A DNA stretch of 64,000 nt from Ralstonia soli (GCF_023955655.1 NZ_JAMXHT010000004.1:124001-188000); one strand, 5' to 3'; numbered from the stretch's first letter, positions 1 to 9,292 are shown. Translations and numbers: made by a program. Notes: generated by a model from the letters alone, not told the origin.

Positions 1-350
1 ACATGCGGTTCAAGTTCCACGGCCTGTCAAACGAAGATTTCGACCGCTGGGTCCAGCAGGTCAAGTCGTCGGGCTCGCCGCTGTCGAAAGACACCTACCT
101 GAAGCTGGCCAAGCCCAGCGAAAGCGAGCCGGTCCAGCGCTATGCCAGCGTCGCGCCTGGCCTCTACGACCGCATCCTGAACCGCTGCGTGGACGGCCAG
201 GCCTGTCTGGCGGACACCATGGCGAGCAACCGCAATCGAGGCAAGTTCGATCCGTCGGCGGAAATCTGTACCGCGAGCAACACGGCCGAGTCCATGCCGA
301 TGTTTGCGCCGGATGCTCCTGTCGGCGACGGTCGAAGGCTGTTGCAGTAG
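1..350 (+). CDS. cyoA: Cytochrome bo3 ubiquinol oxidase subunit II, C-terminal part (truncated by window edge)
   Basis: The reading frame is open at the left edge and about 115 residues are visible. They contain the membrane-anchored subunit II periplasmic region typical of CyoA (a segment reading KFHGLSNEDFDRWV followed by a Cys-containing tail). CyoA is the periplasm-facing subunit of the proton-pumping quinol oxidase; it lacks the CuA site of cytochrome c oxidases. Identity rests on this C-terminal domain and on cyoB, cyoC and cyoD following in order on the same strand. The start lies outside the window, so the lipoprotein signal and the two membrane helices cannot be checked. Confidence 0.85.
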   Translation, partial: MRFKFHGLSNEDFDRWVQQVKSSGSPLSKDTYLKLAKPSESEPVQRYASVAPGLYDRILNRCVDGQACLADTMASNRNRGKFDPSAEICTASNTAESMPMFAPDAPVGDGRRLLQ

Positions 351-431
351 CGCACGGCTGCGCGCCCCGTTTTCGTTTTCTCGTCAACTCAGACCGGCCA
401 CAATTGGTCGATGCAGGCCCAGGTGACAACT

Positions 432-2435
432 ATGCCCGAGCGCTCCGAACTCGCCAACATGATCTTTGGCCGTCTGTCGTGGGAGGCCATTCCATATCAC
501 GAGCCGATCCTGCTCGCCACCTTCGCGGTCGTCGCCATCGGCGGCCTTGCGGTGGTGGGAGCGCTGACGTACTACCGCCTCTGGGGCTATCTCTGGCGTG
601 AGTGGTTTACCAGCATCGATCACAAGAAGATCGGCATCATGTACGTCGTGCTGGGTATCGTGATGCTGCTGCGCGGCTTTGCCGATGCGGTCATGATGCG
701 GCTGCAGCAGGCGGTGGCGTTCGGCGACAACCTCGGGTATCTGCCGCCGCATCACTACGACCAGATCTTCACCGCGCACGGTGTGATCATGATCTTCTTC
801 GTGGCCATGCCGCTGGTGACCGGCCTGATGAACTTTGTCATGCCACTGCAGATTGGGGCGCGCGACGTGGCATTCCCGTTCCTCAACAACTTCAGCTTCT
901 GGATGACGACCGGTGGTGCCATCCTGGTGATGATGTCGCTGTTCGTGGGCGAATTCGCGCGTACCGGCTGGCTGGCCTATCCGCCATTGTCGGGCATCCT
1001 TTCCAGCCCCGACGTGGGGGTCGATTACTACATCTGGGCATTGCAGATCGCGGGGGTCGGCACCGTTCTATCCGGCATCAACTTGCTGGTGACCATTGTC
1101 AAGATGCGCGCGCCGGGCATGACGCTGATGCGCATGCCGATCTTCACCTGGACTGCGCTGTGCACCAACGCGCTGATCGTTGCCGCCTTTCCGGTGCTGA
1201 CGGCCGCCGTGACGCTGCTGGCCCTGGACCGCTATGCCGGCACTCATTTCTTTACGGTCGAGCAGGGCGGCAGCGCAATGATGTATGTGAATCTGATCTG
1301 GATCTGGGGTCATCCCGAGGTCTACATCCTGGTGCTGCCGGTGTTCGGTGTCTTCTCGGAAGTGGTGGCAACGTACTCGCGCAAGCGTCTGTTCGGCTAC
1401 GCGTCGATGGTGTATGCGACGGTCGTGATCACGGTGCTGTCGTACCTGGTCTGGCTGCATCACTTCTTCACGATGGGGTCGGGCGCCAGCGTCAACTCGT
1501 TCTTCGGGATCACAACGATGATCATTTCGATCCCGACCGGCGCGAAGATATTCAACTGGCTGTTCACGATGTACCACGGCAAGATCCGCTTCGAACCGCC
1601 CATGCTGTGGACCATCGGATTCATGGTCACGTTCGTCATCGGCGGGATGACGGGGGTGCTGCTGGCGGTGCCCCCCGCGGACTTCTCGTTGCACAACAGC
1701 CTGTTCCTGATTGCCCACTTCCATAACGTGATCATCGGTGGGGTGCTGTTCGGCCTCATGGCGGGCATCACGTACTGGTTCCCGAAGGCGTTCGGCTATC
1801 GGCTGGTGTCGTCGTGGGGGAAGGCATCGTTCTGGTTCTGGTTCATCGGCTTTTACTTTGCGTTCATGCCGCTGTACTGGTTGGGCATGCTTGGCGTGAC
1901 CCGCCGGATGAGCCATTTCGACGATCCATCGTTGCAGATCTGGTTTCAGCTCGCGGCGTTTGGCGCGCTCCTGATCGCCATCGGCATCGGCTGCTTCCTG
2001 GTTCAACTGGTGGTGAGCTTCCTGCGCCGCGAGGAATTACGCGACACAACTGGCGACCCCTGGAACGGCCGCACGCTGGAGTGGTCGACCTCATCGCCCC
2101 CGCCGCAGTACAACTTTGCCCTCACGCCGCTTGTGCACGACTCCGATGCCTGGTGGCAGATGAAGCAATACGGCTACAAGCGGCCGCAGGAGGGCTTCGT
2201 TCCGATCCACATGCCGAAAGGCACCGCTGCGGGCATCGTGCTGGCAGGCTTGTCCACGCTGTGCGGCTTTGCGTTGATCTGGCACATCTGGTGGCTGGCC
2301 ATCGCATCGTTCGTGGCCACGATCCTCTCGGCAATCATCCACACCTTCAACTACCAGCGCGATTACTACATCCCGGCAGAAGATGTGGTCCGGACCGAAG
2401 CATCGCGCACCCAACTGATGGCGGGCCATGGCTGA
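432..2435 (+). CDS. cyoB: Cytochrome bo3 ubiquinol oxidase subunit I
   Basis: This is the catalytic heme-copper subunit, which reduces O2 to water with electrons from ubiquinol and pumps protons. At 667 residues it is close to E. coli CyoB (663). The CuB/Tyr motif WGHPEVY lies about residue 295, the CuB His pair WLHHFF about 45 residues later, and the heme ligand motif [11 protein letters not shown] near residue 430. I prefer the ATG at 432 because AGGTGA sits 6 bases upstream and the protein then begins [13 protein letters not shown]; an in-frame ATG at 411 has no ribosome binding site. The 3' end overlaps cyoC by 8 bases, which indicates a translationally coupled operon. Confidence 0.95.
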   Translation: MPERSELANMIFGRLSWEAIPYHEPILLATFAVVAIGGLAVVGALTYYRLWGYLWREWFTSIDHKKIGIMYVVLGIVMLLRGFADAVMMRLQQAVAFGDNLGYLPPHHYDQIFTAHGVIMIFFVAMPLVTGLMNFVMPLQIGARDVAFPFLNNFSFWMTTGGAILVMMSLFVGEFARTGWLAYPPLSGILSSPDVGVDYYIWALQIAGVGTVLSGINLLVTIVKMRAPGMTLMRMPIFTWTALCTNALIVAAFPVLTAAVTLLALDRYAGTHFFTVEQGGSAMMYVNLIWIWGHPEVYILVLPVFGVFSEVVATYSRKRLFGYASMVYATVVITVLSYLVWLHHFFTMGSGASVNSFFGITTMIISIPTGAKIFNWLFTMYHGKIRFEPPMLWTIGFMVTFVIGGMTGVLLAVPPADFSLHNSLFLIAHFHNVIIGGVLFGLMAGITYWFPKAFGYRLVSSWGKASFWFWFIGFYFAFMPLYWLGMLGVTRRMSHFDDPSLQIWFQLAAFGALLIAIGIGCFLVQLVVSFLRREELRDTTGDPWNGRTLEWSTSSPPPQYNFALTPLVHDSDAWWQMKQYGYKRPQEGFVPIHMPKGTAAGIVLAGLSTLCGFALIWHIWWLAIASFVATILSAIIHTFNYQRDYYIPAEDVVRTEASRTQLMAGHG

Positions 2436-3084
2436 TACGACCGTACCCCTGCATACGAACGGCACCACCGCGGCAGACGGTGTGCCGCCGGGTGGCTACC
2501 AGTTCCACGTCACGGGAGAGCATCACGTGCCCAACGGCACGCTGCTCGGGTTCTGGGTCTATCTGATGAGCGATTGTTTGATATTCGCTTGTCTGTTTGC
2601 GGCCTACGGAGTGCTGGGCCGCGAGTACGCGGGCGGACCCACCGGGGCGGAGCTGTTCGAACTGCCGCTGGTGGCGCTGAACACCTCGTTCCTGCTGCTG
2701 TCCTCCATTACGTACGGCTTTGCAATGCTGCAGATGCAGCAGAACAAGGTCGCTGCCATGCAGATCTGGCTGGCGATCACGTGGCTGTTCGGCGCAGCGT
2801 TTCTGACGGTGGAGCTCTACGAGTTCGCGCACCTGATACACGAGGGGGCGGGGCCGCAGCGCAGTGCATTCCTGACATCGTTCTTCTCGCTGGTCGGCAC
2901 ACACGGGCTGCACGTGACGTTCGGCCTGATCTGGCTGATCGTGCTGATGCTGCAGGTGTCGCAGCACGGGCTGATCACCGCCAACAAGCGCCGGCTGATG
3001 TGCCTGTCGATGTTCTGGCACTTTCTTGACGTCGTCTGGATCGGCGTCTTCACCTTCGTCTACCTGATGGGAACGCTGCCATGA
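2428..3084 (+). CDS. cyoC: Cytochrome bo3 ubiquinol oxidase subunit III
   Basis: A 218-residue polytopic membrane protein of the subunit III family with five hydrophobic segments after a soluble N-terminus. It shows the family features [14 protein letters not shown] near residue 45 and [13 protein letters not shown] near residue 155. Subunit III stabilises the oxidase core. The gene overlaps cyoB by 8 bases and cyoD by 4 bases (ATGA), so it belongs to one cotranscribed and coupled operon. Confidence 0.95.
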   Translation: MADTTVPLHTNGTTAADGVPPGGYQFHVTGEHHVPNGTLLGFWVYLMSDCLIFACLFAAYGVLGREYAGGPTGAELFELPLVALNTSFLLLSSITYGFAMLQMQQNKVAAMQIWLAITWLFGAAFLTVELYEFAHLIHEGAGPQRSAFLTSFFSLVGTHGLHVTFGLIWLIVLMLQVSQHGLITANKRRLMCLSMFWHFLDVVWIGVFTFVYLMGTLP

Positions 3085-3509
3085 GCGTGCATAACCAAAC
3101 GATGAGCGGCCACGGCGATGGTCACGGCCACGACCATCATCATGAGGAAGACGTCCCGCACGCCACGCTGGGTGGCTACCTCACGGGTTTCGTGCTGTCG
3201 GTGTTCCTGACGGCCGTTCCGTTCTGGCTGGTGATGGGCAACGTGTTCGAAAAATCGTCGACGACGGCGGTGGCGATCCTGCTGATCGGCGCGGTGCAGA
3301 TCGTGGTGCACATGATCTACTTCCTGCACATGAACGCCAAATCGGAGGGCGGCTGGAACATGCTGTCGCTGATGTTCACGCTGGTGCTGGTGGTCATCAC
3401 GCTCAGCGGGTCGCTCTGGGTGATGTACCACCTGAACGCCAACATGATGCCGCACATGCGGCCGCCGGCGCAGCCGGCCCCCGTTGTCTTGCCGGCCCGA
3501 ACGCAGTAG
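3081..3509 (+). CDS. cyoD: Cytochrome bo3 ubiquinol oxidase subunit IV with His-rich N-terminus
   Basis: A 142-residue small subunit IV with three hydrophobic helices (roughly residues 33-55, 62-82, 93-115), as in CyoD, which assists assembly of the CuB site. Its position after cyoC with a 4-base overlap settles the identity. The N-terminal 30 residues are unusually rich in His (HGDGHGHDHHHEE around residues 11-23), which resembles a metal-binding tail. No cyoE (heme o synthase) follows; the next gene is on the opposite strand. Confidence 0.92.
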   Translation: MSVHNQTMSGHGDGHGHDHHHEEDVPHATLGGYLTGFVLSVFLTAVPFWLVMGNVFEKSSTTAVAILLIGAVQIVVHMIYFLHMNAKSEGGWNMLSLMFTLVLVVITLSGSLWVMYHLNANMMPHMRPPAQPAPVVLPARTQ

Positions 3510-3532
3510 GAATGCGTGATGTGCGTGATTTG

Positions 3533-3549
3533 CCAGCGTGAAGCGCTGG
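3533..3549. terminator. Short hairpin after cyoD, no T-run
   Basis: CCAGCG and CGCTGG form a 6-bp stem around a 5-base loop, 24 bases after the cyoD stop and between the convergent cyoD and LysR genes. There is no poly-T tract on either side, so rho-independent termination is doubtful. Confidence 0.3.
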
Positions 3550-3562
3550 GAGGCTGAACCGG

Positions 3563-4459
3563 TCAGGGCTTCATGTTCTCTTGTGCCGCCGCTTCAAGGT
3601 ATTCCAGAAAGCGGCTCGCCACCGGCTCCGCATCGCCCGTGCGTCGCAATGACAGCACGGGCGATTCTTTTTTGCCTCCGGCCAGCAGCACAAAACTGAC
3701 GCGTGCGTCCCCGGCGTGCTGCAGCGTCTTGGGCACCAGCGCCACGCCCATGCCGAACCCCACCATCGTGACCACGGTCTGCCACAGCCGCGCCTCGTGG
3801 CGGATCACCGGGCTGAAACCGGCATCCACGCACAGCGCGATGATCAGGTCGTGATAGTGCGGCGATACAGTGCGCGGAAAGAGGATGAACGGCTCCTGTG
3901 CGAGCGCTCCGAGTTCGAGGCGCTTGCGGCGGGCCAGCGCGTGGCTGGCGGGCAGGCAGGCGACGAAGGGCTCGGTGAAGATCGGCGTGGAAACGACTTC
4001 TGCCGGGAAGGTGCCCCAGTACGCGCAGCCCAGGTCGATCTGCTGGCGCTGGAGGGCCTGGACCTGCTCGCCGGTATTCATCTCGCGCAGGATGATTTCC
4101 ACCGAGGGGTGATCGGCCTCGAAGCGCTCCACCGCGCGCGGCAGGCCGCGATACAGCATCGAATTGATGAAGCCCACCCGCAGCCGGCCGGCCAGCCCGT
4201 GCGCAGAGCGCTGCGTGACGCGTTCGACCTCGGCGGCTTGCTGCAGCAGCTTGCGGGCCTCGTCCAACAGCACCTGGCCAGCGTTGGTGAGCGCCACGCT
4301 CTTGTTGGTGCGCGCCAGCAGTTGCACGCCCAGTTGCTCCTCGAATTTGCGGATATCGAAGCTCAGCGCCGGCTGCGAGATGAACAGCCGCTGCGCCGCG
4401 CGCCCGAAATGCAGCTCTTCCGCCACGGCAACGAAATAGCGCAACTGCTTGAGGTCCAT
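3563..4459 (-). CDS. LysR-family transcriptional regulator
   Basis: A 298-residue LysR protein. It has an N-terminal winged helix-turn-helix (MDLKQLRYFVAVAEELHF, with SQPALSFDIRKFEEQLG as recognition region) followed by a LysR-type effector-binding domain from about residue 90. I chose the ATG at 4459 because the protein then starts at the canonical LysR N-terminus; an upstream TTG at 4474 would add only five residues. It is divergent from the acyl-CoA dehydrogenase at 4577, and the 117-base gap holds two nested inverted repeats of LysR-box type. The likely role is control of the dehydrogenase/CoA-transferase/transporter genes. The effector is unknown. Confidence 0.9.
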   Translation of the reverse strand: MDLKQLRYFVAVAEELHFGRAAQRLFISQPALSFDIRKFEEQLGVQLLARTNKSVALTNAGQVLLDEARKLLQQAAEVERVTQRSAHGLAGRLRVGFINSMLYRGLPRAVERFEADHPSVEIILREMNTGEQVQALQRQQIDLGCAYWGTFPAEVVSTPIFTEPFVACLPASHALARRKRLELGALAQEPFILFPRTVSPHYHDLIIALCVDAGFSPVIRHEARLWQTVVTMVGFGMGVALVPKTLQHAGDARVSFVLLAGGKKESPVLSLRRTGDAEPVASRFLEYLEAAAQENMKP

Positions 4460-4474
4460 GGCCGTCGAGCTCAA

Positions 4475-4525
4475 CGATAAGAATTGTTTATCGTACAGGA
4501 CAAAACCTGTATTGGACGATTATCG
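4475..4525. promoter_or_regulatory. Candidate LysR operator region with two inverted repeats
   Basis: Two perfect inverted repeats lie back to back: CGATAA-N7-TTATCG at 4475-4493 and TACAGG-N6-CCTGTA at 4494-4511. A further CGATTATCG element at 4517-4525 repeats the half-site of the first. The first repeat contains a T-N11-A arrangement typical of LysR boxes. It sits between the divergent starts at 4459 and 4577. Binding by the adjacent regulator is an inference. Confidence 0.6.
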
Positions 4526-4576
4526 ATGACGTTCCTATGCTGGCCGGACAAAACAGGAGACAGCGAGGCCACCCGC

Positions 4577-6328
4577 ATGAACGACATCGCCCGCGAGCCA
4601 TTGATCGGCCACGAGAACATCCCCGACAGCCGGGGCATCAACTTCTTCCATGTCGATCCGGATCTCGGGCGCCTGCTGTGGCTGTACCTGGGCGACGCGC
4701 AATACCGCGAGGTGGAACCACAGCTCAAGTCGCTTGGTCTGCGCGCTTCAGACGAACTCGACGCCTGGGCCATCAGTGCCGACCACAACCCACCGCAACT
4801 GCGCCACCGCACCCGCCGCGGCGAGGCTCTGCAGAGCATCGATAAGCACCCCGACTACGTCGCACTCGAACGCGTGGCCTATACCGATCTGGGGCTTGCA
4901 TCGATGAGCCACGTGGGCAACGCGCCGCCGCCGCTGGTCAAATACGCGCTCACGTATCTGTTCGTGCAAGCCGAGTTCGGCCTGTGCTGCCCGGTCAGCA
5001 TGACGGATTCGCTCACGCGCACGCTGCGCAAGTTCGGCGATCCGGCACTGGTGGCGCGCTATCTGCCGAAGCTGGCCTCGCGCGACTTTGATGAGCTGTA
5101 CCAGGGCGCGATGTTCATGACCGAGCAGGCCGCCGGTTCGGACGTTGCACGCATCGCCACGCGCGCCGCGCTGGAGACCGCGCCCGATGGCACGCAAGCG
5201 TGGCGACTGTACGGCGACAAATGGTTCTGCTCCAACGCCGACGCCGACCTCGCCATGGTGCTCGCGCGCCCGGACGGTGCGCCCTCGGGCATCAACGGCC
5301 TGGCGCTGTTCCTGCTGCCCAAGACGCTGCAGGACGGCTCGCGCAACCACTACCGCATCATCCGCCTGAAGGACAAGCTCGGCACCCGCTCCATGGCCAG
5401 CGGCGAGATCACGCTCGAAGGTGCCACCGCCTACCTGATTGGTGAGATCGGCCGGGGCTTTCACCAGATGGCCGACATGATCAACATGTCGCGCCTGTCG
5501 AACGGCGTGCGTGCGGCTGGCTTGATGCGCCGCGCCACCACCGAGGCACTGCACATCGCGCGCAACCGCGAAGCCTTCGGCCGCAAGCTGATCGACATGC
5601 CGCTGATGCAGCGTCAGCTTCTGAAGATGCTGCTGCCGACCGAGCAGGCGCGCTCGATGTTCATGCAGATTGCGCAACTGCTGCCGCTGGCCGATGCCGG
5701 CAACGAGCAGGCAGCCAAGTGCGTGCGCATCCTGACGCCGCTCATCAAGTTCCGCGCCTGCCGCGATGCGCGCCGCGTGACCGGCGATGCGATGGAAGTG
5801 CGCGGCGGCACCGGCTACATCGAGGAGTGGAGCGACGCGCGACTCGTGCGTGACGCACATCTCGGCTCGATCTGGGAAGGCACGAGCAACATCGTTGCGC
5901 TCGACATCGCCCGCGCGGTGAAGCGCGAAGGCGCACTGCAGCCGCTGCGCGCGCATCTCGTCGGCCTGCTCGATGGCGTCACCCTGCCGGCGCAGAGCGA
6001 TGCGCTGCTGCGCGCCACGCTTGATCGCGTCTGCCGCACGATCGCCAAGGTTGCCGAAGGCGGTAACGACCAGCTGGTGCGTCAGGCCGGTTCCGCGCTG
6101 TACCACATCACCACGGCGATCTTCATGGCGGTGGAGGGCGTGCGCCTAGCGCCGGATCATCGCCGCCTGGCGCTCGCGCATCTGGTGCTGCGTCACAAGC
6201 TGCTGCCGGTCGATCCGCTGGCCTTGCCCGAGGCCGACGATGCGTTGCTGTTCGATGCGCTCGTCAAGCAGCGTGAGGTGCCGTTCGCGCTGGCCATGCA
6301 GGCGTTGCCGGCTGGGGATGCGCAATGA
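4577..6328 (+). CDS. Acyl-CoA dehydrogenase, AidB-like
   Basis: A 583-residue flavoprotein of the acyl-CoA dehydrogenase superfamily. Segments resembling E. coli AidB include MTEQAAGSDV near residue 175, GDKWFCSNADADL near residue 213, LKDKLGTRSMAS near residue 265, and GGTGYIEEWSDARLVRDAHLG near residue 410, which ends in the SIWEGTSNI signature. It is longer than classic family members (about 380), matching the AidB-like subfamily with an extra C-terminal domain. I chose the ATG at 4577, with AGGAGA 16 bases upstream, since the upstream extension does not resemble the family and overlaps the operator. It overlaps the CoA-transferase by 4 bases. Together they suggest activation and oxidation of an unidentified acid rather than DNA-alkylation defence. 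Confidence 0.82.
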   Translation: MNDIAREPLIGHENIPDSRGINFFHVDPDLGRLLWLYLGDAQYREVEPQLKSLGLRASDELDAWAISADHNPPQLRHRTRRGEALQSIDKHPDYVALERVAYTDLGLASMSHVGNAPPPLVKYALTYLFVQAEFGLCCPVSMTDSLTRTLRKFGDPALVARYLPKLASRDFDELYQGAMFMTEQAAGSDVARIATRAALETAPDGTQAWRLYGDKWFCSNADADLAMVLARPDGAPSGINGLALFLLPKTLQDGSRNHYRIIRLKDKLGTRSMASGEITLEGATAYLIGEIGRGFHQMADMINMSRLSNGVRAAGLMRRATTEALHIARNREAFGRKLIDMPLMQRQLLKMLLPTEQARSMFMQIAQLLPLADAGNEQAAKCVRILTPLIKFRACRDARRVTGDAMEVRGGTGYIEEWSDARLVRDAHLGSIWEGTSNIVALDIARAVKREGALQPLRAHLVGLLDGVTLPAQSDALLRATLDRVCRTIAKVAEGGNDQLVRQAGSALYHITTAIFMAVEGVRLAPDHRRLALAHLVLRHKLLPVDPLALPEADDALLFDALVKQREVPFALAMQALPAGDAQ

Positions 6329-7512
6329 GTACCGTCAACGGCGCGCTGCATGGCCTGAAGGTCATCGACCTGAGCCGCGTGCTCGGCGGCCCGTACTGCA
6401 CGCAGGCACTGGCCGATCACGGCGCACAGGTCATCAAGCTCGAACCACCCGTTGGCGACGAGACCCGCACCTGGGGCCCACCGTTCGATGAGAGCGATAC
6501 GGCGTGGTACTTCAACGGCGTCAATCGCAACAAGCTCGGCATCTCGGTCGATCTGTCTTGTGACGAGGGCCGCGCGGTGCTCTGGCAATTGCTGGAAGAC
6601 GCCGATGTGCTGGTTGAGAACTTCAAGCCCGGTACGCTCGCCCGTTGGGGCATGGATTTCGAGCGCGATCTGCTACCGCGCTTTCCACGCCTCATCCACT
6701 GTGCTGTGTCCGGCTTTGGCCCCGATGGGCCGTTGGGCGGGTTGCCCGGCTACGACGCCGCCATCCAGGCCATGGCCGGTCTGATGAGCGTCAATGGCGA
6801 GCGTGACGGCGGCCCCATGCGTGTAGGCCTGCCGATCGTCGACTTGGTGACGGGGCTCAACGCGCTGGCCGGCATCCTGCTGGCGCTGGCGGAGCGCGAA
6901 AAGAGCGGGCACGGACAATCGATCGACATTGCGCTGTACGACTGCGGGGTGTCGTTGCTGCATCCGCATCTGCCGAACTACTTTGGTTCCGGCAAGGTGC
7001 CGCAGCGCAGCGGTAATGCGCATCCAAACATCACGCCGTATGACAGCTACCAGACCGGCACCGCGCCGATCTTCCTGGCCGTGGGCAACGACCGCCAGTT
7101 CGCCAAGCTGTGCGCGCACATCGGCGTGCCCGAACTGGTGGAAGAAGCGCGCTTTGCCGACAACCGCAGCCGCTGCGCGCATCGCCCGGAACTCAAGCAG
7201 GCGCTGGAGGCGCAACTGGCGCGCTTTGATTGCGAAACGCTCGCGCAAGACCTGATCCGTGGCGGCGTGCCGTGCGGGCCGGTGCAGAGCGTCGACGTGG
7301 TGGCGCGCCACCCACATACGCTGCATCGGCAGATGGTAGTCGAGCTGGGGGAGTACCGCGGTACCGGCTCGCCGATCAAGCTGTCGCGCACCCCGGCTAC
7401 GTATCGCAATGCGCCGCCTGCGCTCGGTGCCGATACCGATGCCGTGCTCACGTCGCTGGGCATTGATGCGGAAACCCGGCAGCGCCTGTTCGAGGCGGGT
7501 GTTCTGAAATGA
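6325..7512 (+). CDS. CaiB/BaiF (class III) CoA-transferase
   Basis: A 395-residue CoA-transferase of the CaiB/BaiF/Frc family, which moves CoA between carboxylic acids. Family features are LKVIDLSRVLGGPYCTQ at residues 11-27, NRNKLGISVDL near 67-77, VENFKPG at 97-103 and the catalytic Asp in PIVDLVTG at residue 173. Start and stop of the preceding dehydrogenase overlap as ATGA, implying coupled translation and a shared pathway. The donor and acceptor acids cannot be read from the sequence. Confidence 0.92.
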   Translation: MSTVNGALHGLKVIDLSRVLGGPYCTQALADHGAQVIKLEPPVGDETRTWGPPFDESDTAWYFNGVNRNKLGISVDLSCDEGRAVLWQLLEDADVLVENFKPGTLARWGMDFERDLLPRFPRLIHCAVSGFGPDGPLGGLPGYDAAIQAMAGLMSVNGERDGGPMRVGLPIVDLVTGLNALAGILLALAEREKSGHGQSIDIALYDCGVSLLHPHLPNYFGSGKVPQRSGNAHPNITPYDSYQTGTAPIFLAVGNDRQFAKLCAHIGVPELVEEARFADNRSRCAHRPELKQALEAQLARFDCETLAQDLIRGGVPCGPVQSVDVVARHPHTLHRQMVVELGEYRGTGSPIKLSRTPATYRNAPPALGADTDAVLTSLGIDAETRQRLFEAGVLK

Positions 7513-7592
7513 ACTGAAGCGGCATCACCACAACAAGGCAGACGGCCCGACAGAGACCGCGCCAAACCGGCAGTACCACCAAGGAGACCGAC

Positions 7593-8990
7593 ATGCCTCA
7601 TCAGCCTGCGCCCCACGCCGCGAACCTGCAGCCGCGCCGAGCCGCCGTTGCCGCGTTCATCGGCACCACCATCGAGTGGTACGACTTCTACATCTACGGC
7701 CTTGCCGCCGCGCTGGTCTTCGGCAAGGTGTTCTTCTCCAAGACGCTGGACCCGGGCATCGCCACGCTGCTGTCGTTCGTCACGCTGTGGGCAGGCTTTG
7801 CCGCGCGGCCCATCGGCGGGATCATCTTCGGGCATCTGGGCGACAAGATCGGCCGCAAGACCACGCTCATCATCACGCTGATCCTGATGGGCCTGGCGAC
7901 GATGGGCATTGGCCTGCTGCCGAGCTATGCGCAGATCGGTATGTGGGCACCGGTGGGATTGGTGGTGCTGCGCGTGATCCAGGGCGTGGCCGTGGGCGGC
8001 GAGTGGGGCGGCGCGGTGCTGATTGCCAGCGAGAGCGCGCCTAAGCGCAAGAGCATCCTGTACTCCGCGTTTGCGCAGCAGGGGTCGCCCACGGGCAACC
8101 TGCTGGCGACGCTGGTGTTCTTCGCGCTGAGCGTGTTGCCGACGCCGCAGTTCATGCTGTGGGGCTGGCGCGTGCCCTTCCTGCTGTCGGCGTTGCTGGT
8201 GATCGTGGGCATGGTCATCCGCCTGAAGCTGGAAGAATCTGACGACATGAAGCGCGTGCTGGCGCAGAAGAAGACCGTCAAGCTGCCGCTCAAGGACGTG
8301 GTGCGTGACCACTGGGGCCTGGTGCTGCTGGGCGCGGGCACGCTGCCGCTCATCCACGTGACGTACCTGAAGAGCAACTTCGCGCTGGCGTGGGCCACGA
8401 AGGAGCTCGGCTACGCGCAGGACACCTTCCTCGGCATCATCGCGATTGCGCTGGTGGTGCAGTTCATCACGCAGCCGCTGGGCGCGTGGCTGGTCTCGCG
8501 CATGGACATGCGCCGCGCCATCTGCCTGATGGTGCTACCGGAGTTCCTGCTGATGCCGGTGATGTTCTATGCCATCGAGACCAAGGTGGTCTGGATTGCG
8601 TTGCTCGGCATGTGCCTGGCGACGATTCCGCACTCGATGTTCTACGGCGCCATCGGCGGCATCTTGGCGCGGGTGTTCCCGACGCGCATCCGCTATACAG
8701 GGCTGTCGCTGGCATATCAGCTGTGTTCGCTGGTGGTAGGCGGGGGCACGCCCGTGTTTGCTCAGTGGATGCTGAACAGCACGGGCAACATCGTTGGCGT
8801 GGCAGTGTCGTCGGCGCTGTATGCGCTGGTGTCGCTGGCATGCACGCTGGTGCTGCTCAACCGCACGGGCTATCGCGCAGACGAGCTGTCCTCCGCAGAA
8901 CGCGCCGATGCAATGGACCTCGGTCAGGGTGATGCCGATGCCACTCGCCCGAACGCCGCGCCTGTTGGCAAACCTGTCGCCGCTGCCTGA
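7593..8990 (+). CDS. MFS transporter, metabolite:H+ symporter (MHS) type
   Basis: A 465-residue, 12-helix major facilitator protein of the MHS branch (relatives carry citrate, alpha-ketoglutarate, shikimate, proline/betaine). The N-terminal signature IGTTIEWYDFYIYG occurs at about residues 24-37, the loop 2-3 motif GHLGDKIGRK at about 82-91, and RVIQGVAVGGEWGGA near residue 130. A clear AAGGAGA precedes the ATG. It lies 80 bases after the CoA-transferase, so it probably belongs to the same transcription unit and imports the substrate of that pathway. The substrate is unknown. Confidence 0.9.
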   Translation: MPHQPAPHAANLQPRRAAVAAFIGTTIEWYDFYIYGLAAALVFGKVFFSKTLDPGIATLLSFVTLWAGFAARPIGGIIFGHLGDKIGRKTTLIITLILMGLATMGIGLLPSYAQIGMWAPVGLVVLRVIQGVAVGGEWGGAVLIASESAPKRKSILYSAFAQQGSPTGNLLATLVFFALSVLPTPQFMLWGWRVPFLLSALLVIVGMVIRLKLEESDDMKRVLAQKKTVKLPLKDVVRDHWGLVLLGAGTLPLIHVTYLKSNFALAWATKELGYAQDTFLGIIAIALVVQFITQPLGAWLVSRMDMRRAICLMVLPEFLLMPVMFYAIETKVVWIALLGMCLATIPHSMFYGAIGGILARVFPTRIRYTGLSLAYQLCSLVVGGGTPVFAQWMLNSTGNIVGVAVSSALYALVSLACTLVLLNRTGYRADELSSAERADAMDLGQGDADATRPNAAPVGKPVAAA

Positions 8991-9009
8991 GCGACCACGT
9001 CCTACACGA

Positions 9010-9038
9010 AACGTGCGGTGGCACAGTTGCCGCACGTT
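9010..9038. terminator. 9-bp stem hairpin after the MHS transporter
   Basis: AACGTGCGG at 9010-9018 pairs perfectly with CCGCACGTT at 9030-9038 around an 11-base loop. There is no T-run, so it is at best a weak or factor-assisted terminator of the dehydrogenase/CoA-transferase/transporter unit. Confidence 0.35.
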
Positions 9039-9097
9039 CCCTACGATGACAGGGCAAGCGATACGAAACCGTCCGCAGACAAACGGGGAAGCCTGCC

Positions 9098-9292
9098 ATG
9101 TCCATCTTTGACGAGAACGAGCACCGCGAGGCTTTCTGGGAAACGGTTCGCCAGGCGATCGAGGCGCGTGAACGCGTGGATGAAGCGCGTCGTGCCGGCC
9201 AGTTGACTGGGCTGGTCATTGGCCTGTCGGTGGCAGCGTTGGCTGTCGCGCTCATGGCATGGCGGCACCGGTCTGCCGACGATGTCGCGTAG
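9098..9292 (+). CDS. Small membrane protein of unknown function
   Basis: A 64-residue ORF with a charged, Glu/Arg-rich N-terminal helix (residues 1-35) and one hydrophobic segment (about residues 38-56, [20 protein letters not shown]), ending in a short charged tail. It looks like a single-pass inner-membrane protein. I do not recognise a family. Only a weak GGGGA precedes the ATG. It sits alone between the MHS transporter and mnmC. The amphipathic-plus-TM layout makes it more credible than the antisense frames. Confidence 0.5.
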   Translation: MSIFDENEHREAFWETVRQAIEARERVDEARRAGQLTGLVIGLSVAALAVALMAWRHRSADDVA

